From assembly GCA_964402115.1 (NCBI GenBank), contig CAYOBW010000269.1, forward strand, positions 1-10,146: 10,146 bases of DNA. Reading direction: 5' to 3'. Positions 1 through 6,170 of the stretch are shown here, in pieces. The translations under genes were made by a program, and so were the position numbers. Each line of letters starts with the position of its first letter. Position 1 is the first letter of the stretch. The DNA comes from CAYOBW01 sp964402115. Its GTDB lineage: Bacteria; Verrucomicrobiota; Kiritimatiellia; UBA8416; CAYOBW01. Below the pieces are notes generated by a model. That model was given only the letters and a program-made list of their open reading frames with translations. It had not been told where the DNA came from and did no database searches.

Positions 1-55
1 CCCGGCCGAAATCCGTTCGGCCCCGACCTCGCGAGAAGAAATCGCTCAGGGTCAT
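1..55 (-). CDS. 5' end of an unidentified gene leaving the window
   Basis: Only the first 18 codons are present, reading M-T-L-S-D-F-F-S-R-G-R-G-R-T-D-F-G-R with no stop before the window edge. The start is chosen because an AGGAGG (plus-strand CCTCCT at 60-65) lies four bases before the ATG at 55-53, the best ribosome binding site for any gene start in the window apart from the antitoxin's. A perfect inverted repeat lies directly upstream at 70-90. The gene runs in the same direction as the 138-2474 gene and starts 82 bases after its stop, so read-through is possible, but the operator argues for separate control. Too little protein is visible to name a family. A small DNA-binding protein controlling itself would fit the operator, but that is a guess. 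Confidence 0.5.
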   Translation of the reverse strand, partial: MTLSDFFSRGRGRTDFGR

Positions 56-59
56 TATG

Positions 60-65
60 CCTCCT
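60..65 (-). promoter_or_regulatory. Strong ribosome binding site deciding the start at 55
   Basis: AGGAGG on the minus strand, four bases from the ATG. It contrasts with the larger genes of the window, which show no such site. Confidence 0.6.
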
Positions 66-69
66 GTGG

Positions 70-90
70 TTGTACATACACTATGTACAA
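70..90. promoter_or_regulatory. Perfect 9+3+9 inverted repeat, likely operator
   Basis: Arms TTGTACATA (70-78) and TATGTACAA (82-90) are exact reverse complements around CAC. The site lies 15 bases before the start codon at 55 and just 5' of its ribosome binding site, so a dimeric regulator bound here could block transcription of that gene. The TTGTAC half-site resembles those of some GntR-type regulators such as Bacillus AraR, and TGTACA-rich palindromes also occur before autoregulated toxin-antitoxin genes. The regulator is unknown. Confidence 0.6.
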
Positions 91-137
91 TCCCGGCGGA
101 ACAATACCCCGCATGCAAGGGAAATCAGACCTCCGCC

Positions 138-2474
138 TCACTTCACCGGCATCAGCGTGAAGTGATTCACCGTCACCCGTGCCGGGCCGTGGAATTTCAA
201 GACGTTCCGGCCCGCCTTCAGCTCGATTGTGATTGGCGCTGTCTTGCCCCAGAGGCCGATCGTATAAGGCAGCGCCATTTCAACAGGAGTCCCGCCATTC
301 GCCGTCGCAAAGAGGCGCTGGTCCCATTTGGGCGTCGCGACACTGGCGACGAGCGTGTACGTGCCAGCCCGGGGGGCGTCAAACGTATACTCAAACGAGT
401 CAGACTCTTTGCTGTACCGCGAGAGATGCAGACGCGTTTCGCCTGACGTGTTCTCTTTCACATAAACAATCAGATCTGTGAACCCCCCATGGTACAGGGA
501 CTTTGTGCTCTCCGTGGGACTGCTGCAGGCTGCCGATGGAATGGTGATGACACCCTTGTCATCGACCGTGATCTTCCCTGTCGCCGCAGGTGCTTTCCCT
601 GCGGCGGAGGCAATAGCCGATGATCTTCCACGCACTGACTCCAGCCCGGCGATGATGCGCCGTTGCTCCTCCAGCGCCAAATCATTCCAGAAGATCGGTT
701 TCGCAATCTCCCCCTTTTGCGGCGGCTTCGGGCCTGTGGTTTTGCCGCTGTAGGTAATGAGCCCCGGCTTCCGCGGCTCGCCCGCGAGGGCGCCGACCCA
801 TTGGGCTCTCCTGACCCTCATGAAGGCGGTCGCCTCTTCATGAGCCTGACTCATGGCCACAAAATTGACATCCGCACCGTAGAACTGGAGCCTGCCACCC
901 ATTTTCGAATAATAGCCTCGGTTTGACTTGCCAAAATTGCCGCCCAGTCTGGTTTTCCACCCGTCAGGATGCCAGTGCGCCAGCGTGGAGTGCCCGGGTT
1001 CCACCCGTTCCACGGCGGGCACGCCGAACGCCATCAACACGAACCGTCCAAAGAACCCGCGCCGTCCGCAGATGCCGCCGTTGGCCAGGATGTTCTGCAT
1101 GAAGGCATTCTCAGGACGGTCGTTTTTGACCTCGCTACTGCCATACTTGATCTCTTTATCAACGACATCGACGTAGACGGAGGTGTTGCCATCGGCAGGG
1201 ATGCAGTCAGGCCGCAGGGTACGGAGCATCTCGCGCGCCCAGGCCAGGATCTCGTCGGGATCGACAGAATCCACTGTCAGTGCCAGGTTCCAGACGCTCA
1301 GGTCCTTGTAGGCCGGATGGAGCTCTCCCGCCAAGTACCACTTCTCGTAGCTCAAGTATCGCTTCACAGGATCAATATACATGGATGCGAGGCCTTTGCC
1401 GCCTTCAGCCTCCGAGCCAGAGCCCTCCATGCTGTCACCGCCGACGGAGACGTTCCGCTTCTCCAAAGGCACCGCGTGTCCGAGGCTGACCGCCACTGCG
1501 AGCCGCTGGAAGAGTCCCTCCTTTGCCTTTGGACTGGCCTTCTGGATGTCGGTGTAGATCTTCATCGCCTCGCCGTATTTACCGGAACTGGGGCCGTCCG
1601 CGACGAGCATCTGAATCATCAGCTCCTCGTTGTCGAAAAGCTGCTGAACCAGCTTCTCATGCTCCGGACCCTTTTGGGCGAATTCCGCCAGTCCTCGGGG
1701 CGTTGCGTCCGTGAGGACCATGAACTGCGCCAGCTTCCCGTCCAGCTTGTCGCTCGCGAGCAGATTGCTGACGCCCAACGCATCCATGGCTTTCCACGTG
1801 GCAGCCATGGCCTTTTCATGCGCCTGCTTTGCTGCTTCAGCCGCCTTGATGGCTCCGGGAAGCTTCGCTTCGGCATCCTTCACCTCCGCCCTGGCCTTTT
1901 CGATTCCAGCCTTGAGTTGATCCACTTCCTTCTGCCTGCTCGCGAGGAAGCTCTCTGAATCGGCCAGCAATTTTGCCCTTTCGGGATCCTCCTCCCCTCT
2001 TGCCCTGGCCCGCTGCAGTTCAGCCTGCGCGTCCTCGAGCGTTTTCGGACCGTACTTCAGATTCTCTTCCATCTTCCTGAGGTTCTCCTCGGCACCCTGT
2101 AGTTTCGCAAGTTCAGCCGTCTTAGTCGCCGCCTCCTTGGCTGGCCCCTCCTCCGCCTGGATCTCGGCACGCCATGCGGCGACCTTGGTCTGATCGAGCG
2201 CCGGCAGTTGCTTCTCAAGGTCCGCCCTCAGCGCGTTCAACATTCCGGTGTATTTTGCCTCCAACGTTATACCCGTTTGTGTCAGTTCAACGGCGGGCGG
2301 CGTGCCCTTCGCCGGCGTTGGCGCAGCCGATGTCGGTCCCGCAACGAGAACGAGTCCGCAAATTAATGATGTGCATGCGATGTTTGATACCATGATGTGT
2401 ATAGTGATAAGAAATCGCTTTTCAGGCGGCGCGGGCACACACCCACTGGGCCGGCCATGAAGGAGCGCCTTCAT
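138..2474 (-). CDS. Secreted coiled-coil protein with transglutaminase-like core and C-terminal beta-sandwich
   Basis: This is a 778-residue exported protein of unknown function. A signal peptide is visible: a hydrophobic stretch at residues 32-46 followed by T-S-A before A51. Residues about 70-230 are rich in Glu, Lys, Ala and Gln with long heptad-like runs and should form a coiled coil. Residues 463-510 contain G-G-I-C-G-R-R-G-F-F-G-R-F and then G-H-S-T-L-A-H-W-H-P-D-G-W. Cys469, His495/500/502 and Asp504 are ordered like the Cys-His-Asp triad of transglutaminase-like proteins, and similar segments recur, from memory, in PVC hypothetical proteins. Residues about 655-778 look like a carbohydrate-binding-type beta-sandwich. 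The first ATG lies 7 bases after a promoter-like -10, so it is used here. Met28 (ATG at 2393) would give a more ordinary signal peptide but has no ribosome binding site. A cell-surface or wall role is inferred only. The gene itself is certain; the function is not. Confidence 0.85.
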   Translation of the reverse strand: MKALLHGRPSGCVPAPPEKRFLITIHIMVSNIACTSLICGLVLVAGPTSAAPTPAKGTPPAVELTQTGITLEAKYTGMLNALRADLEKQLPALDQTKVAAWRAEIQAEEGPAKEAATKTAELAKLQGAEENLRKMEENLKYGPKTLEDAQAELQRARARGEEDPERAKLLADSESFLASRQKEVDQLKAGIEKARAEVKDAEAKLPGAIKAAEAAKQAHEKAMAATWKAMDALGVSNLLASDKLDGKLAQFMVLTDATPRGLAEFAQKGPEHEKLVQQLFDNEELMIQMLVADGPSSGKYGEAMKIYTDIQKASPKAKEGLFQRLAVAVSLGHAVPLEKRNVSVGGDSMEGSGSEAEGGKGLASMYIDPVKRYLSYEKWYLAGELHPAYKDLSVWNLALTVDSVDPDEILAWAREMLRTLRPDCIPADGNTSVYVDVVDKEIKYGSSEVKNDRPENAFMQNILANGGICGRRGFFGRFVLMAFGVPAVERVEPGHSTLAHWHPDGWKTRLGGNFGKSNRGYYSKMGGRLQFYGADVNFVAMSQAHEEATAFMRVRRAQWVGALAGEPRKPGLITYSGKTTGPKPPQKGEIAKPIFWNDLALEEQRRIIAGLESVRGRSSAIASAAGKAPAATGKITVDDKGVITIPSAACSSPTESTKSLYHGGFTDLIVYVKENTSGETRLHLSRYSKESDSFEYTFDAPRAGTYTLVASVATPKWDQRLFATANGGTPVEMALPYTIGLWGKTAPITIELKAGRNVLKFHGPARVTVNHFTLMPVK
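2457..2474 (-). promoter_or_regulatory. Hairpin at the 5' end of the 138-2474 transcript
   Basis: ATGAAGG and CCTTCAT form a perfect 7-bp stem around a 4-base loop and include the ATG at 2474. If the transcript starts near 2475, this hairpin is its very 5' end. It could affect use of that ATG, or form a 5' cap-like stem if translation starts at 2393. Confidence 0.4.
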
Positions 2475-2770
2475 GGGGGAAACGGTAGCAGGAGCGAACT
2501 TGATGGGTCAAGATGAGCGTTGCCGTGCCGTTCTGCGGGAGTTGCCCGCGCCGCGAGGCTCGCGCGCCTGTTTCGTCCCTTTCTCATGCGGCTCACCGCA
2601 GGTTCGCCCTCCAACCCGCTATTTCACGAGTGGCGTGAAGTAATCTCTGGAGGGCGCTTTGACGGGGCCAGAGACACCGGCGTAAGGCAGACCTCCACCG
2701 CCACGAGCGGTCAAGGCATTAGGGTCTTTGAGACTTTGATTAAGTGACGGCCCAACCAACGGCGCCGGGG
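2475..2770. other. Intergenic region without a recognised gene
   Basis: Apart from the promoter at 2482-2511, nothing recognisable was found. Short frames cross it but have no ribosome binding site, no familiar protein sequence, and run into the repeat that begins at 2771. Confidence 0.5.
2482..2511 (-). promoter_or_regulatory. Promoter of the 138-2474 gene
   Basis: On the minus strand, TTGACC (2511-2506) is followed by an 18-base spacer and TACCGT (2487-2482), which is extended to TGCTACCGT. Transcription would start near 2475, at or just before the ATG at 2474. Assigned by eye from consensus; no mapped start exists. Confidence 0.5.
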
Positions 2771-2896
2771 GAGTCGTTGCGACAGATTCCGGCTCGCGAC
2801 GAAGAGCAGGCGAGGGGGTGGGCGGGTGCGCTGGTGTGGCGCGGGTATGCGGAAAGGGACGAAATCGTCCTCGCCCTCAGTGAGCGCAGCGAACGG

Positions 2897-2940
2897 TCCT
2901 CGTCCTCGAAGGCGTGGGGCGAGGGAATCGAGGACGAGGA
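2897..2940. repeat. 13-bp perfect inverted repeat of GAGGAC units (copy A)
   Basis: TCCTCGTCCTCGA (2897-2909) is the exact reverse complement of TCGAGGACGAGGA (2928-2940), with an 18-base loop. The purine-rich run continues to about 2963. Copy B keeps a shorter 9-bp version (4264-4272 with 4299-4307), so the stem survives although the sequence around it has diverged. Confidence 0.7.
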
Positions 2941-3048
2941 CGAGAACGATGACGCGGACGACCCGCGCGAGGAAGATGCGGAGTGAGGGGTGAGGCTGGC
3001 GTGACCTGGGGAAGCGCGAGGCCGCCTGCTCGGCTCTTGGCATGGTCA

Positions 3049-3069
3049 GCGCCGGTCGGATACCGGCGC
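3049..3069. repeat. 8-bp hairpin in the conserved repeat core (copy A)
   Basis: GCGCCGGT and ACCGGCGC form a perfect stem around CGGAT. The same hairpin is at 4431-4451 in copy B. There is no T-tract after it, so it does not look like an intrinsic terminator. Confidence 0.75.
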
Positions 3070-3281
3070 CACGGGGGAGGGGGAGGGTTCTGCCGCGTGC
3101 CGCTGTAGTCTCTGGCCCTTGGCCGGAACCGTGATTTCCGACGTGAATGTCCGCGGGACGGCGGTTGGCTGCTGAAGGACGGAGGAAGAGGACAACGGCC
3201 GGTACTCTGACGTGCAGCGGGGACGAAATGGCGGGGGACGCGGTGGCGCCCGAGCAACACGGGCCAACACGCCGTCGCGGC

Positions 3282-3325
3282 GTAGCCTCGCAAGCTCGCG
3301 CCCGTGAACGCCAACGTTCGGCATG
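3282..3325. repeat. Short dispersed repeat, copy 1
   Basis: It resembles 4760-4803: both have GTAG, then G or C, then CTCGCAAGCTCGC, and then a diverged tail still alignable through TGA-CGCC and CGTT-GGCA. It lies just 3' of direct repeat A, and its partner lies 3' of direct repeat B, so the repeated arrangement extends past the near-identical core. Confidence 0.6.
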
Positions 3326-3356
3326 AGGATGTGGAATCTCGGAAGTGAAGGCGAGC

Positions 3357-3384
3357 TTGACCGGTGCACCATTTCTGGTACACT
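3357..3384 (+). promoter_or_regulatory. Promoter of higBA
   Basis: TTGACC (3357-3362), a 16-base spacer and TACACT (3379-3384) extended to TGGTACACT. The -10 ends 8 bases before the toxin ATG, leaving no room for a ribosome binding site, so the message is probably leaderless. An 8-bp palindrome GGTGCACC (3363-3370) lies inside the spacer and is a possible site for antitoxin autoregulation. Confidence 0.65.
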
Positions 3385-3392
3385 GAGTCCTG

Positions 3393-3749
3393 ATGAGTAT
3401 CGGTGACATACGGCTGAGGGTTGTCTTCTTCCGGACGGATGCGGGAACCGAACCGGTCCGACGGTGGCTCCTGTCGCTCTCCTCGTCACACAAGAAGGCG
3501 ATTGGCGAGGATATCAAGACCGTCCAGTTCGGATGGCCCCTGGGAATGCCACTGGTGGAGAAGATCGAGCCGTATCTGTGGGAGGTCCGAAGTCGCGTAC
3601 CGGATGGGATAGCGCGAGTGCTGTTCACCGTGGACGGTCACACGATGATCCTGTTGCACGGGTTCATCAAGAAGACGCGGAAGATTCCGCAGGCGGAGAT
3701 TAACACCGCGAGATCCCGGCTCAGGCAGTACCAGGAGGCTGGCACATGA
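3393..3749 (+). CDS. higB: HigB-like toxin, RelE superfamily, phage Gp49-like type
   Basis: The 118-residue protein matches the Gp49-like branch of HigB/RelE toxins (Pfam PF05973) in length and layout. Residues 56-92 hold the recognisable core: K-I-E-P-Y-L-W-E-V-R-S, then a strand with I-A-R-V-L-F-T-V, then L-L-H-G-F-I-K-K-T-R-K-I-P. A C-terminal helix follows, with A-R-S-R-L-R-Q-Y. Known members are ribosome-dependent mRNA endonucleases that slow translation; the basic C-terminal half (Lys93, Lys94, Arg96, Lys97) would bind RNA. The stop codon overlaps the antitoxin start as ATGA, and toxin before antitoxin is the usual order for HigBA. The start is set by the promoter 8 bases upstream. Nothing looks truncated. 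Activity is inferred from family only. Confidence 0.88.
   Translation: MSIGDIRLRVVFFRTDAGTEPVRRWLLSLSSSHKKAIGEDIKTVQFGWPLGMPLVEKIEPYLWEVRSRVPDGIARVLFTVDGHTMILLHGFIKKTRKIPQAEINTARSRLRQYQEAGT
3733..3738 (+). promoter_or_regulatory. Ribosome binding site of the antitoxin
   Basis: AGGAGG, seven bases before the ATG at 3746, inside the end of the toxin gene. The toxin itself has no such site, so the antitoxin could be translated more strongly from the shared message. Confidence 0.75.
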
Positions 3750-4030
3750 AGAAGAACGAACATATCGGGAGTGATTTCGACGAGTTCCTCCAAGGGGAGG
3801 GTTTGCTGGCCGAGGCGGAAGCCGTGGCAGTGAAGCGTGTCCTCGCCTACCAGATCGAAAAGGAAATGGCGGAACGTCGTATCTCGAAGAGTGCGCTGGC
3901 TCGTGTGATGCAGACAAGCCGTTCCTCGCTTGACCGCCTTCTCGACCCGGAGAACGCGTCAGTCACCCTTCTCACTCTCGAAAGCGTTGCCCTGGCACTC
4001 GGCAAGAGACTGAAGGTCCAGTTGGCATGA
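3746..4030 (+). CDS. higA: HigA-like XRE-family antitoxin
   Basis: The 94-residue protein has an N-terminal helical part (residues about 10-40) and a Cro/cI-type helix-turn-helix at about 46-85. In that domain, I-S-K-S-A-L-A-R-V-M-Q-T-S-R-S-S-L-D-R-L is followed by D-P-E-N and L-T-L-E-S-V-A-L-A-L-G-K. Antitoxins of this type bind and silence their HigB partner and repress their own promoter. The start overlaps the toxin stop by four bases (ATGA) and has a strong AGGAGG site, so the two genes are one translationally coupled operon. Its likely binding site is around the promoter at 3357-3384. No terminator with a T-run was seen after the stop. The assignment rests on sequence and on its pairing with the toxin. 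Confidence 0.88.
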   Translation: MKKNEHIGSDFDEFLQGEGLLAEAEAVAVKRVLAYQIEKEMAERRISKSALARVMQTSRSSLDRLLDPENASVTLLTLESVALALGKRLKVQLA

Positions 4031-4170
4031 CTGCCGAACCAGGCAAAATGCTCGGTACGGCTTGGCCTCCCGCGATTTGCGGCGTTGGCTGCGGAAAATG
4101 AAAGGATGAGGAGCGAGGGGCAGGTCTTTTGATAAACCGATTAGATGACGACCCTGCTAACGACGTTGTT
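4031..4170. other. Gap between higA and direct repeat B
   Basis: No gene, hairpin terminator or clear promoter was recognised here. Confidence 0.4.
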
Positions 4171-4263
4171 GAGTCGTTGCGACGGACTCCGGCGCGCGAC
4201 GAAAAGCAGGCGAAGGGGTGGGCGGGTGGTGTCGTGTGGCGTGGGTAACGGAAAGGAACAGCA

Positions 4264-4307
4264 TCGTCCTCGTACGCGAAGGTGTGGGGCGAGGGAATCG
4301 AGGACGA
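4264..4307. repeat. GAGGAC-unit inverted repeat (copy B)
   Basis: TCGTCCTCG (4264-4272) and CGAGGACGA (4299-4307) are exact reverse complements. A GAC/GAG-rich run continues to about 4332. This is the counterpart of 2897-2940. Confidence 0.6.
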
Positions 4308-4430
4308 GAACGAGGACGACGACGAGGACGATCTGAAGGCAGACTCGCGCGAGGAAAACGCGGAGCGAGGGGTGAGGCTGGGCTGACCTGGGGAAGCGCG
4401 AGGCCGCCTGCTCGGCTCTTGGCCTGGTCA

Positions 4431-4451
4431 GCGCCGGTCGGATACCGGCGC
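4431..4451. repeat. 8-bp hairpin in the conserved repeat core (copy B)
   Basis: Identical to the hairpin at 3049-3069. Confidence 0.75.
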
Positions 4452-4618
4452 CACGGGGGAGGGGGAGGGTTCTGCCGCGTGCCGCTGTAGTCTCTGGCCC
4501 TTGGCCGGAACCGTGATTTCCGACGTGAATGTCCGCGGGACGGCGGTTGGCTGCTGAAGGACGGAGGAAGAGGACAACGGCCAAGCGAACGGATCGCGGG
4601 AGGAAAGGTCATTTCGGG

Positions 4619-4718
4619 GTCGGGGTCGCTATCGGGGTCGGTATCGAATTCCCGCCTGAGTCGGGGGCTGACATGCTAGAGAGTCGGAATCGACCCCGAT
4701 ACCGCTACCGACCCCGAC
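4619..4718. repeat. Long imperfect inverted repeat of GGGTCG/GTATCG units
   Basis: The left arm (about 4619-4652) is built from GGTCGGGGTCG, CTATCGGGGTCGG and TATCGAATTCC. The right arm (4686-4718) is nearly its reverse complement, from GGAATCGACCCCGATACC to CCGACCCCGAC. The loop is about 33 bases. The arms are themselves low-complexity, alternating GGGGTCG with TATCG. There is no coding sign and no T-run. It sits only after repeat copy B and has no counterpart after copy A. Confidence 0.75.
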
Positions 4719-4759
4719 GCCGATGGGAACCGGAAGGGAGCGCACCAACGTGGTCCATG

Positions 4760-4803
4760 GTAGGCTCGCAAGCTCGCCACCATGACGCCGGGCGTTGGCA
4801 GCA
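4760..4803. repeat. Short dispersed repeat, copy 2
   Basis: Partner of 3282-3325, sharing GTAG, then G or C, then CTCGCAAGCTCGC, with a diverged tail. Confidence 0.6.
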
Positions 4804-4853
4804 CGCGGCAGGAAGCAGGTGAGGCGAGGAATGGCGGAAACCCGTCGGAGTCC

Positions 4854-4865
4854 CGCCTTCAGGCG
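4854..4865. repeat. 12-base hairpin motif CGCCTTCAGGCG, first copy
   Basis: The exact 12-mer recurs at 5035-5046, and a one-base variant core (GGCTTCAGGCGG) lies at 5061-5072. The CGCCT/AGGCG arms can pair. It looks like a dispersed intergenic element. Confidence 0.5.
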
Positions 4866-4897
4866 AATGGCACGTAGTTAAGCTCTTTCAAGGTGCA

Positions 4898-5004
4898 ACC
4901 CACCCCGGCCTGCGGCCACCCCTCCGGAGGAGGGGAGTGTATGTAAAGCATTCCGAATCAACAAGCTCCCATCCTTGGAGGGGTACGCGAAGCGGGGGGT
5001 GGGT
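4898..5004. repeat. Palindromic intergenic element with ACCCACCCC ends
   Basis: The left arm (4898-4937) starts ACCCACCCC and contains ACCCCTCC; it ends AGGGGAG. The right arm (4966-5004) read on the minus strand has the same blocks in the same order: ACCCACCCC, an 11-base variable block, ACCCCTCC, and GGGAG. The loop is 28 bases. In the left arm the variable block GGCCTGCGGCC is itself a small palindrome. The layout is that of a dispersed REP/MITE-like element able to fold into one long hairpin. Confidence 0.75.
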
Positions 5005-5034
5005 GCGGAAGGGGAACTCCCTATCTACGTGCCG

Positions 5035-5046
5035 CGCCTTCAGGCG
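5035..5046. repeat. 12-base hairpin motif CGCCTTCAGGCG, second copy
   Basis: Exact copy of 4854-4865. Confidence 0.5.
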
Positions 5047-5061
5047 GAAGCTGGCGGCGGG

Positions 5062-5089
5062 GCTTCAGGCGGCCGCGTCCGGCTGAAGC
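5062..5089 (-). terminator. Hairpin downstream of the SUMF1 gene, possible terminator
   Basis: GCTTCAG (5062-5068) and CTGAAGC (5083-5089) form a 7-bp stem, with an inner CGG/CCG pairing after one mismatch. It lies 34 bases beyond the stop codon at 5124. There is no T-tract on the minus strand, so it is not a classic intrinsic terminator; it may only protect the 3' end or be a variant of the CTTCAGGCG repeat. Confidence 0.3.
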
Positions 5090-5123
5090 ACGGGCGCATA
5101 CTTTCGGCTTGCCCTTTCCCGGT

Positions 5124-6149
<1,026 letters not shown>

Positions 6150-6158
<9 letters not shown>

Positions 6159-6170
6159 GCCGCCACGCCG
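6150..6170 (-). other. Frame break and apparent linker deletion inside the HzsA-SUMF1 gene
   Basis: Reading from 8431, the conserved G-H-H-G-V ends at 6164. The SUMF1 linker resumes within four codons (G-M-H-E-R-R, from 6161) but one base back in frame. From memory of the family, a segment of about 40 residues with A-W-D-R, W-I-D-L-N-V-P and H-G-T-W normally stands between these points. Its absence together with the frame change indicates a deletion of 3n+1 bases, either real or introduced in assembly. No slippery heptamer for programmed frameshifting is visible. Confidence 0.7.

Larger units (their letters stand above)
2771..3200. repeat. Direct repeat, copy A (upstream of higBA)
   Basis: This matches 4171-4582 in the same orientation. 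Both copies begin GAGTCGTTGCGAC and end GACAACGGCC. The first part (2771-3002) is diverged, with several indels. The last 198 bp (3003-3200) match 4385-4582 with a single visible difference, A at 3042 against C at 4424. The repeat contains a GAGGAC-rich tract and several hairpins. Reading frames cross it on both strands but are not conserved between the copies in the diverged half, so it is treated as non-coding. Together with copy B it brackets the toxin-antitoxin pair. Confidence 0.9.
4171..4582. repeat. Direct repeat, copy B (downstream of higBA)
   Basis: Partner of 2771-3200 in the same orientation, about 1.4 kb away. The first half differs by indels: copy A has an extra CTCGCCCTCAGTGAGCG-like insertion, and copy B has extra GAC/GAG units. 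The final 198 bp (4385-4582) are almost identical to copy A. A deletion by recombination between the copies would remove exactly one repeat and the toxin-antitoxin pair. Confidence 0.9.

Noticed and set aside
969..1958. Plus-strand frame of 329 codons opposite the coiled-coil protein
   Set aside because: Antisense shadow; the minus strand has a signal peptide, a coiled coil and conserved motifs.
2744..2986. Short plus-strand frame with an acidic tail (Glu/Asp-rich)
   Set aside because: The acidic tail is just the GAGGAC tract read in one frame, and copy B does not keep the frame.
2711..3628. Minus-strand frame of 305 codons across repeat A and into higB
   Set aside because: It is Arg/Pro-rich and lies over the non-coding repeat and the antisense of higB. 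The matching frame in repeat B breaks in the diverged half.
2771..4582. CRISPR array or integron cassette sites
   Set aside because: There are only two long repeats with a gene pair between them. No short regular spacers, no integrase and no attC-like core pair were seen.
4141..4584. Minus-strand frame of 147 codons over repeat B
   Set aside because: It shares protein sequence with the repeat A frame only because the DNA is repeated; it has no ribosome binding site and no recognisable domain.
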